Assembly (NCBI RefSeq): GCF_002000085.1
Contig: NZ_MUZU01000005.1
Location: 186,001 to 250,000, forward strand
DNA from: Pseudocolwellia agarivorans
GTDB lineage: Bacteria > Pseudomonadota > Gammaproteobacteria > Enterobacterales > Alteromonadaceae
Length of the DNA stretch: 64,000 nucleotides
Direction: 5' to 3'
Of the stretch, positions 8,895-18,084 are shown one piece after another (the stretch's first letter is position 1; the number at the start of each line of letters is the position of its first letter). The notes under the pieces were generated by a model. The model did not search any database. It was not told the origin of the DNA and saw only the letters and a program-made list of their open reading frames with translations. Position numbers and translations under genes: made by a program.

Positions 8895-9338
8895 TTACAG
8901 CTTTTTAGCGATAACATTGTCTAAAGCGTATTTTCCACCACCTTGAATCGCTAAAGCTAAACTCATTCCTAATAAAGCTAAGGCAAATTCGTAACCGTTG
9001 TTACTCATAAATAAACCATTGGTAAAATGAACACTAAATATGGCAATAATCATGGTAAATGCTAAAACCGCGCCGGATGCTCTGGTAAATAAACCTAACA
9101 GTAATAAAAGTCCGCCAAAAAACTCGGCACTACCTGCACCTAAAGCCATAAAATAACCTGGCGATAATCCAATAGAATCCATCCATTGGCCTGTGCCTTC
9201 TAAGCCGTAACCACCAAACCAAGCAAATAATTTTTGCGCGCCATGTGCACTAAAAATAATGCCAGCAATTAAACGTAAAGGTAATGTGCTATTGGTTGGC
9301 GTAGATGTTACTAATTTTTTAATAATTGAAGTTGTCAT
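8895..9338 (-). CDS. yqjF: DoxX family membrane protein (YqjF-like)
   Basis: A 147-residue protein with four hydrophobic segments and the DoxX pattern: 'LPLRLIAGIIFSAHGAQKLFAWFGGYG' in segment 1, 'GAGSAEFFGGLLLLLGLFTRASGAVLAFTM' in segments 2-3. It is the first gene of the operon with yqjG and the pirin gene (27 bp to yqjG). In E. coli YqjF is a DoxX protein whose promoter is activated by YhaJ in response to nitroaromatic breakdown products. A LysR gene of the same type is divergently placed here with a perfect palindrome in the gap. The exact reaction of DoxX proteins is unknown. Confidence 0.86.
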   Translation of the reverse strand: MTTSIIKKLVTSTPTNSTLPLRLIAGIIFSAHGAQKLFAWFGGYGLEGTGQWMDSIGLSPGYFMALGAGSAEFFGGLLLLLGLFTRASGAVLAFTMIIAIFSVHFTNGLFMSNNGYEFALALLGMSLALAIQGGGKYALDNVIAKKL

Positions 9339-9458
9339 AATCTTATTCTCTCTAGTTAAGTCAAAGCGGCTCTTAATAGTGTTAATTGGTTCTATCTAGC
9401 CAGTGAACACATTGTAGGTAATATTATTTATTTAAATAACTATGATAATTTGTTTGAT

Positions 9459-9479
9459 TTGTTCAAAATTTTTGAACAA
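9459..9479. promoter_or_regulatory. Perfect 21-bp palindrome, probable LysR-regulator operator
   Basis: Arms TTGTTCAAAA (9459-9468) and TTTTGAACAA (9470-9479) are exact reverse complements around one T. The site lies between the divergent doxX (start 9338) and LysR (start 9514) genes, 35 bp upstream of the LysR start, the usual place for a LysR-type autoregulatory site. Confidence 0.7.
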
Positions 9480-9513
9480 TATGGTGTTCTCTATTGCTTT
9501 AGGTTTTAACTCG

Positions 9514-10404
9514 ATGAATACTCCTTCCATTTCTATTGAATCTTTATTGGTATTAGATGCTATAGCTGAACGCGGAAGTTACGCTTCTGCTGCAGAACAT
9601 TTAAATAGGGTGCCTTCAGCTTTGTCTTATATTGTGCAGAAGTTAGAAGAGCAACTTGATGTCACTCTATTTCAGCGGCAAGGGCGACGCTCAGTATTAA
9701 CACCAGCAGGAAAGTATTTATTGGAAGAAGGTCGTCATATTTTACTCGCTATAAACAAAATATCTGAACAAACAAAAACAATAGCTAACGGCTGGGAGCC
9801 TAAAATTCGTATTGCTTTCGATTCTATTATTGATATCAATAATGTTTTACCCGCTTTTAAAGTGTTTTTAGATGAGCACACAAACGTTGAGTTAGATATC
9901 CGAGAAGAAGTACTAAATGGCGCTTGGGAAGCATTAATTGATGACGAAGTTGATTTACTGATTGGAGCTTCTGCTCCTGTGCCAATTCAAAAAGGGATAA
10001 GAGCTATTCCTTTTGGCGTATTAAATATGCTTTTTTGTGTTAATAAATCTCACCCATTAGCCAAGCTAACAACACCAATATCACAAGATGACCTCATAAA
10101 TTACCGAACGATTATTGTGCACGATAGCGCAAAAAGTATTGTAACTAAAACAACAGCGGGATTTATTGAACAAAGTGAACATTTTTATGTATCAAGCGTA
10201 GAGCAAAAAATTAAAGTGATATTAGCGGGGATGGGTGGAGGATTTCTACCTACAGATAGAGTTCAGTATTTACTAGATTCAGGAGAACTTGTTGTTGTTC
10301 CATTAGCTCAGCCACAACCTGAAATTCAATTATATATCGCTTGGAAAATATTGAATAAAGGCAAAGGGCTTGCGTCGTTAGTCTCGCACATAAATATGAA
10401 TTAA
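9514..10404 (+). CDS. yhaJ: LysR family transcriptional regulator (YhaJ-like)
   Basis: A 296-residue LTTR when started at ATG 9514. The N-terminal winged HTH reads 'ERGSYASAAEHLNRVPSALSYIVQKLEEQLDVTLFQRQGRR', the remainder is the periplasmic-binding-protein-like effector domain ('DLLIGASAP', 'GGGFLPTDRVQ'). A longer frame starts at 9442, but its 24 extra residues do not resemble an LTTR start and would place the 21-bp palindrome inside the gene, so 9514 is preferred (TTAGG upstream). Length matches E. coli YhaJ (298), and its neighbours are the same as YhaJ's. It probably activates the doxX-yqjG-pirin operon; the inducer is unknown. Confidence 0.88.
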   Translation: MNTPSISIESLLVLDAIAERGSYASAAEHLNRVPSALSYIVQKLEEQLDVTLFQRQGRRSVLTPAGKYLLEEGRHILLAINKISEQTKTIANGWEPKIRIAFDSIIDINNVLPAFKVFLDEHTNVELDIREEVLNGAWEALIDDEVDLLIGASAPVPIQKGIRAIPFGVLNMLFCVNKSHPLAKLTTPISQDDLINYRTIIVHDSAKSIVTKTTAGFIEQSEHFYVSSVEQKIKVILAGMGGGFLPTDRVQYLLDSGELVVVPLAQPQPEIQLYIAWKILNKGKGLASLVSHINMN

Positions 10405-10435
10405 ACATAGTTACAATTAACTTCGGAGACTCCTA

Positions 10436-11851
10436 CTACTCAGCCGATTTTCTGTTCTTATTATATTTAGCGCGCTTTTCATCCATATGTTTGATTAGGT
10501 TAGTGATATAACTGTCGAATGATTGTTGTAATGATTCTCGATCACCAAAATAACGATAAAATACGGAAGAGCGTCTGGAAAGCTTAGTTCGATTCGTTTT
10601 AGTTAAATACTTAATATATTCTCTTAACTCGTCAGGATGATGCTCATATAAAAACCGAACAAGAAACCCACCTACTTCATAAATATCAGGATTGTTTTTG
10701 CTGGCTATGCCTTCTGATCCTAAACGGATTGATACAATATCAGCAATGGGGGTCAAGGGCTCTTTTTGTAATCTTTTTTTAAGTTTACTCAAGCGTCTAA
10801 AAGAATAGTTTGATGTTTGCGGCCCTGAAATTTTAGTTATATTGTAAAATTCTAAAGAGGTTGCTAATCCTTCACCTAACCAGCGAGGATATTCAGTGTT
10901 TCTTGAGCGACTTTGTAAGCCAAAGTTAAAAAAGAGCTGATGCGCAATTTCGTGCCGAAGTGTTGAAAGTACAGAGAATTTATTTTTAACGTTGTTTTTT
11001 AATTGAGGGTCAAACAAGAATAAGGTGTTTAAATGTTTTGCGTATAGTCCTACTGTTTTGGTTGCGGCTATAGAAGCACTTTTATCTTTTTGATGCTCTA
11101 AATAGGCTTTGTAGTCAGCTCGAGAACTAAAAAATACGGCTTTAAGTTTTTCCTCAGGCGGCTTTGATAAAATATTAAAAGAAATAAGAAAGCCTAATGC
11201 TGAACGATAACCCATATCCATTTGTTTAACTAGTTGCTTAAAATTAAAATTACTATCTTCGTTATAGATAAGATCCCATTGACCAGCGTCCATAATTTTA
11301 TACGTTTTTTTTGTGATTTTGCTTAAGTCGTTAGCTAAGTTTTTGGCTTGTTGGGTCGACTTTAATGATTGACCTTTTAAGCTGTCTACATACTCATTAC
11401 TGTTATAGCGTAAATATAGCTGTGTTTGACGTATCGCATATTCTTGGCTGAGATCAGGATCAATATTTCGAGTGGCGAGCTTTAAATCTCCTAGTAAAGG
11501 GATCAGCTTTTCATCATGTGTGCTGTACTTTTGCTCTATTATTTTAACAAGAGACTGTAATAACGGAATAGCTTGTTTATATCTTTCTATTTGTAACAGT
11601 ATTAATGCATAGTCTTCAGAAATAGCGATATGATTTGCACTAGTCGGTTTAAATAAGGTTTGGGATAATACGTAAGCTTTTTCAGCTTCAAACGCAGCAT
11701 CCTCAAACTTATTTGCTAATAAAAGACTTTGGTATTGTTTAACGTGAGAAAGCAGCTGTTCTTTATTGTTATCTTTTGCATTAACGTTTAAACAAAAGAT
11801 AAAAAACACAAAAAACAAACTGCTTTTTAATGTTGATATCAACATTCTCAT
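10436..11851 (-). CDS. Secreted putative gluzincin-type metalloprotease (DUF1570-like)
   Basis: A 471-residue protein with an N-terminal signal peptide (residues 4-25, FFVFFIFCLNVNA). Residues about 30-120 look like helical TPR-type repeats. The zinc motif is H300-E-I-A-H304, followed about 22 residues later by 'YPRWLGEGLATSLEF', whose Glu would be the third ligand; this HExxH...WxxEGxA layout is that of DUF1570 and related gluzincins. ATG at 11851 and ATG at 11845 are both possible starts. It follows proA on the same strand (39 bp gap), with no functional link evident, and converges on the LysR gene. Substrate unknown. Confidence 0.7.
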   Translation of the reverse strand: MRMLISTLKSSLFFVFFIFCLNVNAKDNNKEQLLSHVKQYQSLLLANKFEDAAFEAEKAYVLSQTLFKPTSANHIAISEDYALILLQIERYKQAIPLLQSLVKIIEQKYSTHDEKLIPLLGDLKLATRNIDPDLSQEYAIRQTQLYLRYNSNEYVDSLKGQSLKSTQQAKNLANDLSKITKKTYKIMDAGQWDLIYNEDSNFNFKQLVKQMDMGYRSALGFLISFNILSKPPEEKLKAVFFSSRADYKAYLEHQKDKSASIAATKTVGLYAKHLNTLFLFDPQLKNNVKNKFSVLSTLRHEIAHQLFFNFGLQSRSRNTEYPRWLGEGLATSLEFYNITKISGPQTSNYSFRRLSKLKKRLQKEPLTPIADIVSIRLGSEGIASKNNPDIYEVGGFLVRFLYEHHPDELREYIKYLTKTNRTKLSRRSSVFYRYFGDRESLQQSFDSYITNLIKHMDEKRAKYNKNRKSAE

Positions 11852-11890
11852 ATAACGTAAAATCCCTTAATTTAACGACTACGGAGACAA

Positions 11891-13153
11891 TTAATCTCGA
11901 ACTTGCCCATCGCCATAAACAACAAACTTTTCAGTGGTTAAAGAAGCCAGACCCATAGGACCGTACGCATGAAGTTTACTAGTAGAAATTCCAATCTCAG
12001 AACCTAAGCCAAGTTGACCACCGTCTGAAAAACGTGACGAAGCATTTACCATCACAACAGATGAGTTAATTTGTCTGATGAATTGTTGGCTGCGGCTAGT
12101 GTCTTGCGTAACAATGACCTCGGTATGATCTGAAGTGTATTCATTAATATGATTAATTGCAGAGTTAAAACCATCAACAATTTTAATCGCAATTTCTTGT
12201 GCTAGGTATTCAGCATGAAAATCGTCTTTAGTAGCGAGTTCAGCACTGTCGAAGTATTTAATACTGTGTTCGCAAGCGTGAATTTTTACATTCGCTGGTT
12301 TTAAAGCTTGTGCTGCTAAAGGTAAAAACTGTTCTGCTATATCTTTATGAACTAAAACCGTTTCAATGGAGTTACAAGCACTAGGACGTTGGGTTTTACC
12401 ATTGACTAAAATATTGGTTGCTTTGTCTAGATCAGCAAATTTATCAATAAATAAATGACAAACGCCTTTAAAATGCTGAATAACAGGTATTTGGCTGTTT
12501 TCAGTGACGTAACGGATCAGCCCTTCACCACCTCGAGGAATAACTAAATCGATATTATCGCGTTGCTTTAATAATTGCTCAATCACTTCACGGCTGGTAT
12601 CTGGAATAACAGACACAATATTTTTATTAATACCGTTGGCTTCCATGGTTTTATGTAAACAATTAGCCAACGCTAAATTACTATGAATAGCTTCTGAACC
12701 ACCGCGTAAAATAACAGCATTACCTGATTTTATACATAAAGCTGCTGATTCAGCGGTTACGTTAGGTCGCGCTTCATAAATCATTGAAATAACGCCTAAA
12801 GGAATACGCATTTTACCCACTTGCATACCATTTGGACGTAATGATAAATTGCTAATATCGCCAACGGGATCTTGTAGTGTAACAATTTCACGAATAGCAT
12901 CAGCAATATCTGTAATACGTTGCGGAGTGAGTAAAAGCCTATCAAGCATTGCTTCGGTTAAGCCTTTAGCTCGCCCAGCGTCAATGTCTTTTTGGTTTTC
13001 ATTAATAATAAACTGGCTTTGTGCTTCAATTTCACTTGCCATTGCGGTTAATAACTGATTTTTTTGCGTAGTGGTTAACTGTGCTACATCTCTACTTGCT
13101 ACTTTAGCTTGAGCAGCCATATCAGCCATATTAAAATTTGTTGAAGTGTTCAT
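11891..13153 (-). CDS. proA: Gamma-glutamyl phosphate reductase
   Basis: ProA reduces gamma-glutamyl phosphate to glutamate semialdehyde with NADPH, the second step of proline synthesis. At 420 residues it has the family length (417 in E. coli). Typical segments are 'RIPLGVISMIYEARPNVT', 'GNAVILRGGSEAIHSN', the catalytic cysteine in 'KTQRPSACNSIETVLVH' and the C-terminal 'RFSDGGQLGLGSEIGIST'. The frame extends four codons upstream to 13165, but MNTST at 13153 better fits the family; neither has a clear SD. It lies 57 bp downstream of proB in the usual proBA order. Confidence 0.96.
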   Translation of the reverse strand: MNTSTNFNMADMAAQAKVASRDVAQLTTTQKNQLLTAMASEIEAQSQFIINENQKDIDAGRAKGLTEAMLDRLLLTPQRITDIADAIREIVTLQDPVGDISNLSLRPNGMQVGKMRIPLGVISMIYEARPNVTAESAALCIKSGNAVILRGGSEAIHSNLALANCLHKTMEANGINKNIVSVIPDTSREVIEQLLKQRDNIDLVIPRGGEGLIRYVTENSQIPVIQHFKGVCHLFIDKFADLDKATNILVNGKTQRPSACNSIETVLVHKDIAEQFLPLAAQALKPANVKIHACEHSIKYFDSAELATKDDFHAEYLAQEIAIKIVDGFNSAINHINEYTSDHTEVIVTQDTSRSQQFIRQINSSVVMVNASSRFSDGGQLGLGSEIGISTSKLHAYGPMGLASLTTEKFVVYGDGQVRD

Positions 13154-13210
13154 TTTTAATACCAATTCTATTAATCAAAAAGTGTGTCTGTAATTTATTC
13201 TGAGTTCAGC

Positions 13211-14314
13211 TTACTTAGATAAAACCACCATATCGTCTCGATGGATAACGACTTTGCTTGGACAAAAACCCAAAATACTTTCTATTTGGTCGCTATTTTT
13301 ACCTTTAATGCGCGACAAGTCGCGATGGCTATATTGGCAAATTCCTTTGGCTACTCGTTTTTTTGATTCGCCATCAATAATATCGATAGAATCTCCCGCA
13401 GAAAAACCACCTGAAATGCTTTTTATTCCTGAAGGTAAAAGTGAAGCACCTTTGTTGACAACAGCGTTTATTGCACCTTTATCTAGCATAACATGGCCAT
13501 TACTTTTTAAGGTATGTTTGAGCCAGTGCTTTTTAGCTTTTGTGGCGGCTTGATTTGCAACAAAACGTGTACCAGGGTTTTCGCCTTTAAGTAGTTTTTC
13601 AAAAACGGTGCTGTCGCTTCCATTAAGAATGTAAGTTTCAATACCGTTTTCTACGGCTTTTTCAGCCGCTTGAATTTTGGTTTTCATTCCCCCTGTGGCA
13701 ATAACATTATTTGTACTGCCTGCCATTGCATATATTTCAGGTGTTATTTCTTGAATCTCGGGGATCATGACAGCGTCAGGATTTGTTTTAGGGTTTTTAT
13801 CATAAACCCCATCAATATCACTTAATATAAACAAACAATCAGCTTCGCTAACCAGCGCTACTAATGCTGCTAAATTATCGTTATCACCGACTTTTAGTTC
13901 ATCTGTTGCTACTGTATCGTTTTCATTAACAATAGGAATAATATTATTGGCTAATAAAATACGCAGTGTATTTTTAATATTGATGTAGCGTTCTCGATCT
14001 TTTAAATCGCCGTGTGTAATGAGTAGTTGACTGCACGGAACATCAAAAAAACGTTGCCAATTTGCCATCATCTGCATTTGGCCAACAGAAGCCATAGCTT
14101 GTTTTACGGGAATAGAGGGAACAGGAGATCCATGCTGAATAAGTTTACGCCCAGCAGCTACACTCCCAGACGATACTAGAATAATTTCTTTACCTGCTTG
14201 ATTACACTCAGTAATAAAACGGGCGATAGCAAGTATATGCTTACCGCTACATCCTTTATTATCAGGTGCTACCAGCGCACTTCCAACTTTAATTACAGCG
14301 CGATTGAATTTCAT
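13211..14314 (-). CDS. proB: Glutamate 5-kinase
   Basis: ProB phosphorylates glutamate to gamma-glutamyl phosphate, the committed and usually proline-inhibited step of proline synthesis. The amino acid kinase domain shows 'AVIKVGSALV', 'EIILVSSGSVAAGR', 'IVNENDTVATDELKVGDNDNLAALVA' and 'ATGGMKTKIQAA'; a PUA domain follows (about residues 275-360, 'HVMLDKGAINAVVNKGASLLPSGI'). Start is ATG 14314, with CGGGAG six bases upstream, giving 367 residues, exactly the E. coli length; an upstream in-frame ATG at 14344 has no such signal. It forms an operon with proA. Confidence 0.96.
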   Translation of the reverse strand: MKFNRAVIKVGSALVAPDNKGCSGKHILAIARFITECNQAGKEIILVSSGSVAAGRKLIQHGSPVPSIPVKQAMASVGQMQMMANWQRFFDVPCSQLLITHGDLKDRERYINIKNTLRILLANNIIPIVNENDTVATDELKVGDNDNLAALVALVSEADCLFILSDIDGVYDKNPKTNPDAVMIPEIQEITPEIYAMAGSTNNVIATGGMKTKIQAAEKAVENGIETYILNGSDSTVFEKLLKGENPGTRFVANQAATKAKKHWLKHTLKSNGHVMLDKGAINAVVNKGASLLPSGIKSISGGFSAGDSIDIIDGESKKRVAKGICQYSHRDLSRIKGKNSDQIESILGFCPSKVVIHRDDMVVLSK

Positions 14315-14780
14315 TAGTTCTCCCGTATTGATATATGAGACCATTAATTTTATTGTATAACGCTTTAATTGTTTTTTTGAAAAAAAGTGTATTTATAAAT
14401 ATCAACAGTTTCATGTGTAGAATGACTAAATCCTTATAAATATGCAATGAACTTTTTACGGCTTTTTAGATAAGAAAGGTATTTTTAATGCCTTTAGTCC
14501 ATAAAATGCTTAAGCATCGTATTTTATTATGATGATATTTCGTATTTAAGCGTAAAATACTGTACTTATTTTTTATTTGATCGTTTTTACAACAAGTAAA
14601 TATAGCCTTTAAAGCCTTTAATGTTGGTTAAAACGAAAAAATTTATATAAACTATTATTTCATTGAATGTGTTTGTGCATTAGTAAATGTATATTAAAGG
14701 CTAAGTACTCAAAATCAGGTTTTATTGGCGATGTTTTTTTTGAGAGCTAAAGTATGTTTAAGGTTTTATAGAGTAGGATT
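14315..14780. other. Divergent intergenic region, 466 bp
   Basis: Lies between proB (-) and the acyltransferase gene (+). Very AT-rich with no plausible gene and no strong hairpin. On the minus strand a possible proB promoter, TTTTCA and TATACA about 18 bp apart, lies near 14355-14386; this is weak by-eye evidence. Confidence 0.5.
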
Positions 14781-15671
14781 ATGTTAAATTTTTTACCGTC
14801 TATTGTTATTTGTGTTTTTTCGTTTTTAATGTATGTGGTTAATACATTATTTTGGTTAATTCCTATTATTGTTTTTTCGTTATTAAAAGCCCTTATTCCT
14901 CTAAAAATTTCGCGTACTTTCTTTAGTTATTTGTTAGATCAAATGGCAAGTAATTGGGTTGCTCTTAATACGATTAATCAAAAAATATTCTATAGAGTAG
15001 ACATTAACGTAGAAGGTTTGAATGGTTTAAGTATGCGCGAGTGGTACTTAGTTTTATGTAATCATCAAAGCTGGGTCGACATATTAATTCTACAAAGAGT
15101 ACTTCACGGCAACATACCTTTTTTAAAATTTTTCTTAAAAAAAGAACTCATTTATGTTCCTTTTTTAGGGATAGCTTGGTGGGCGCTCGATTTTCCTTTT
15201 ATGAAAAGACACAGCCAAGCTTTCTTGAAAAAGAATCCTCACCTAAAAGGTGAAGATATAAAAACAACTCGTAAATCGTGTGAAAAGTTTAAATATAAGC
15301 CTGTGAGTGTTATGAGCTTTATTGAAGGTACGCGATTTACTCCTGCAAAACATAAAAAGCAGAAATCACCTTATCAGCATTTACTAAAACCTAAGGCAGG
15401 TGGTATTGGGTTTGTACTTGATGCCATGGGAGAGCATTTAACTAAAATAGTAAACATAACCATTGTTTACCCCGATGGTATTCCAAGTTTTTACGATTTT
15501 GTTTGTGGTAATGTAAAAGAAGTTAGAGTAAAAATTGAAACAACTGATGTAGCGCAAGAATTAAAGGGGGATTACTTTAATGACAGAGCGTTTAAAATTA
15601 GTTTTCAAAAACATGTAAATCAAATGTGGGAAGATAAAGACGCAGTGTTTTCCATGTTAAATAAAAAATAA
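14781..15671 (+). CDS. yihG: PlsC-type acyltransferase (YihG-like)
   Basis: A 296-residue membrane-bound acyltransferase. Two hydrophobic N-terminal segments (residues 5-40) precede the LPLAT motifs: motif I 'NHQSWVD' (H95, D100, an Hx4D site), the 'WWALDFPFMKRHS' region and motif III 'FIEGTRFTPAK', then 'KAGGIGFVLDAMG'. Such enzymes acylate lysophosphatidic acid; E. coli YihG (310 residues) is a second LPA acyltransferase with a preference affecting sn-2 composition, and the FMKRHS-type region is closer to YihG than to PlsC. SD TAGGATT precedes the ATG. It lies 33 bp upstream of a mechanosensitive channel gene on the same strand, so probably an envelope operon. Confidence 0.82.
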   Translation: MLNFLPSIVICVFSFLMYVVNTLFWLIPIIVFSLLKALIPLKISRTFFSYLLDQMASNWVALNTINQKIFYRVDINVEGLNGLSMREWYLVLCNHQSWVDILILQRVLHGNIPFLKFFLKKELIYVPFLGIAWWALDFPFMKRHSQAFLKKNPHLKGEDIKTTRKSCEKFKYKPVSVMSFIEGTRFTPAKHKKQKSPYQHLLKPKAGGIGFVLDAMGEHLTKIVNITIVYPDGIPSFYDFVCGNVKEVRVKIETTDVAQELKGDYFNDRAFKISFQKHVNQMWEDKDAVFSMLNKK

Positions 15672-15704
15672 AATCATCATTTAAAATTTAAACAAGGTTG
15701 TTTT

Positions 15705-16955
15705 ATGATAGAAGTGATAAGTGCTTGGTTAGTTAAACAAAATGTAGGTGTAGAATATCTTCCGTATGCAACTGCTTGGGTAGGCACGGCACTTATTTTT
15801 ATTTTGTGTGGCGTTAGTTATTATCTGTCAAAGCACCAGTTGTTGGTGATGATCCATAAGATAGTCGAGCATTCAAAAAATACATTAGATGATTTATTGC
15901 TTGAACATAATGTATTTTCCCGTATCGCTCTATTAACTCCTTTCTTATTTTTATGGTTTTTAACGCCTCACTTTTTAGACCCTGAAAGTTTACTTGGACA
16001 TTTCTTTTTAACCTTTGCAAAAATAGCCATTAGTTTTCAAGTAGCTCGTTGTATTGATTCATTATTAAATGTGATTAAAAGCTCGTACACCCGAACAGCG
16101 AGAGAGCGATATTTACCCTTAAATTCTTCAATACAAGTTATTAAACTTATTGTTTATTTAGTTGCGAGTATTTTAGCGATTTCTTTCATTTTAGGTAAAT
16201 CTCCTTTTTACTTGTTGAGTGGTTTAGGTGCGTTAACGGCTGTACTTTTATTAGTGTTTCAAGACACGATCAAAGGCCTAGTAGCCAGCATCCAAATATC
16301 AGCGAATAAAATGGTAGCGCCAGGCGACTGGATTGAACTTCCTAAATATGGAGCTGATGGTGATGTACTTGAAATAGGCCTAAATACCGTAAAAGTAAAA
16401 AACTTTGATAATACGATCACTACGGTTCCTACTTATGCGCTGATCAGCGGTTCGTTTAGAAACTGGCGCGGTATGATACATTCGGGTGGTCGACGTATTA
16501 AGCGCTCGGTTATTATAGATATTAATAGTGTTAAATTTTATCAAAGCAGTGAATTAGAAGCGTTAGCTAAAATTAAATTGTTGGCTAAGTATTTAGCAGA
16601 AAAAAAAGCAGAGATACATGAATCTTGTTTAGCATTAAATTTAGATCCTAACGATATAACGAATAGTAGACAGTTAACTAATATAGGTACATTCAGAGCT
16701 TATATTGAGGCCTATTTAAAGCAACATCCTAAAGTACATAATGAAATGACTTGTATGGTGAGGCAGCTAGCTTCAACAGAGTCAGGTATTCCATTAGAAC
16801 TGTATTGTTTTAGTAATGATCAAAATTGGGCGAGATATGAAAATATTCAAGCAGATATTTTTGATCATATATTTGCTATGGCGCCATTATTTGGTTTGCG
16901 TATTTTTCAGCACCCCACGGGTAATGATTGGCGTAAAATTGTCGATAAAGATTAA
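15705..16955 (+). CDS. ybdG: Mechanosensitive ion channel, YbdG/MscM type
   Basis: A 416-residue MscS-family protein, the length of E. coli YbdG (415). About five hydrophobic segments lie in residues 20-190; the pore-lining helix and beta domain follow as 'LSGLGALTAVLLLVFQDTIK', 'ISANKMVAPGDWIELP' and 'GDVLEIGLNTVKVKNFDNT', with 'PTYALISGSFRNWRGM' after it. YbdG/MscM channels open under mild hypo-osmotic stress and also affect stress tolerance. SD AAGG is seven bases before the ATG. Partner of the upstream acyltransferase gene (33 bp). Confidence 0.9.
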   Translation: MIEVISAWLVKQNVGVEYLPYATAWVGTALIFILCGVSYYLSKHQLLVMIHKIVEHSKNTLDDLLLEHNVFSRIALLTPFLFLWFLTPHFLDPESLLGHFFLTFAKIAISFQVARCIDSLLNVIKSSYTRTARERYLPLNSSIQVIKLIVYLVASILAISFILGKSPFYLLSGLGALTAVLLLVFQDTIKGLVASIQISANKMVAPGDWIELPKYGADGDVLEIGLNTVKVKNFDNTITTVPTYALISGSFRNWRGMIHSGGRRIKRSVIIDINSVKFYQSSELEALAKIKLLAKYLAEKKAEIHESCLALNLDPNDITNSRQLTNIGTFRAYIEAYLKQHPKVHNEMTCMVRQLASTESGIPLELYCFSNDQNWARYENIQADIFDHIFAMAPLFGLRIFQHPTGNDWRKIVDKD

Positions 16956-16966
16956 AGTTAATAAAT

Positions 16967-16996
16967 GTGGTTACTTATTATTTTACAAGTAACCAC
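16967..16996. terminator. Hairpin between convergent genes, possible bidirectional terminator
   Basis: A 10-bp perfect stem GTGGTTACTT / AAGTAACCAC with a 10-base AT loop lies between the ybdG-type gene and tesB. There is no strong T-run on either side, so termination is likely but not certain. Confidence 0.55.
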
Positions 16997-17004
16997 TGAG
17001 ACAA

Positions 17005-17862
17005 CTAGCGTTGTCTTATCACACCTTCTTGCATCGTGGATGCAACTAACTCACCTTTTTGATTATAGATTTGTCCTTTTACTAAACCTCTTCCGCCACA
17101 AGCCGATGGGCTATCAGTAGAATACAGTAACCATTCATCTATTTTAAAAGGGCGATGAAACCACATCGCGTGATCAACTGAAGCTATTTGAAAGTTAGGG
17201 TGCCAATGGCTAGCAGCATGCGGCATTAAAGACGTTGTTAAAAACTGGAAATCGGAACAGTAAGCTAACATGCAAAAGTGTGTGCGTGGATCATCAGACA
17301 ATGAACCATTTGCTTTTATCCACATTTGGCAAAGTGGATCTGACTTTTCTGGATGTACCCAGTTGTATTCTTGCACGGGTCTAACTTCGATGGGCTTCTC
17401 GGCTAAAAATTTCCCACGAATACTTTCAGGTATGTATTCTTGGTGATCAAAAATAAAATCGTTATACGACTTAACGTCATCAGGTCCCGGTACGCTTGGC
17501 ATAAGATCTTGATGTTCAAAACCTTTCTCTGTCACTTGAAATGAAGCCGTCATATAAAATATTGGTTTACCATTTTGAATGGCTTTAATTCTTCGGGTGT
17601 TAAAACTCCTACCATCTCGTAGGTTCTCTACTTCGTAAACAACGGGTTTATTTGCATCACCTGCTCTCAAAAAGTATGAATGTAGTGAATGTATGACTCT
17701 ATCTTCTGCAACAGTTTCCTGTGCTGCAGATACGGCTTGCCCCATAACCTGGCCACCAAATAAAGCTTTAAAACCTAGATCTTGAGACTGACCTCTATAG
17801 ATACCATCTTCTATTTTCTCTAACTGCAATAAAGAAACGAGTTCTGTTAATACTTGGCCCAT
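17005..17862 (-). CDS. tesB: Acyl-CoA thioesterase II
   Basis: A double hot-dog thioesterase that hydrolyses medium- and long-chain acyl-CoAs. With the start at ATG 17862 it has 285 residues (E. coli TesB 286) and begins MGQVLTELVSLLQLEKIEDG as TesB does; the ATG at 17877 adds five residues without an SD. Motifs: 'GLFGG'-like 'ALFGGQVMGQAVSAA', 'SLHSYFLRAGD', 'ASVDHAMWFHRPF' carrying the catalytic Asp, and C-terminal 'ASTMQEGVIR' with the catalytic Gln. Monocistronic; physiological role probably balancing acyl-CoA pools. Confidence 0.94.
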   Translation of the reverse strand: MGQVLTELVSLLQLEKIEDGIYRGQSQDLGFKALFGGQVMGQAVSAAQETVAEDRVIHSLHSYFLRAGDANKPVVYEVENLRDGRSFNTRRIKAIQNGKPIFYMTASFQVTEKGFEHQDLMPSVPGPDDVKSYNDFIFDHQEYIPESIRGKFLAEKPIEVRPVQEYNWVHPEKSDPLCQMWIKANGSLSDDPRTHFCMLAYCSDFQFLTTSLMPHAASHWHPNFQIASVDHAMWFHRPFKIDEWLLYSTDSPSACGGRGLVKGQIYNQKGELVASTMQEGVIRQR

Positions 17863-18084
17863 AAAATACAAATCCATACATAAATAATATCGTGATTATA
17901 CTTAGTGTTTTTCATAATTTATACATGGAAATACATAGCAATCAAACGAATGTAAAAAAAATGTTATTTGTTGGTAAAATTATTGTTAGTTTAAAATTTA
18001 AACAGTTGCATAAAAAATTAAACTCGCGTACGGTAAGATTAATGAACAAAACTTTTCTAGTTTTTTATCGTAAAGAGGTTAATT

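Noticed and set aside
9442-9513. Upstream extension of the LysR gene to an ATG at 9442
   Set aside because: The added 24 residues are hydrophobic and Cys-rich, unlike any LTTR start, and would put the perfect 21-bp palindrome inside the gene.
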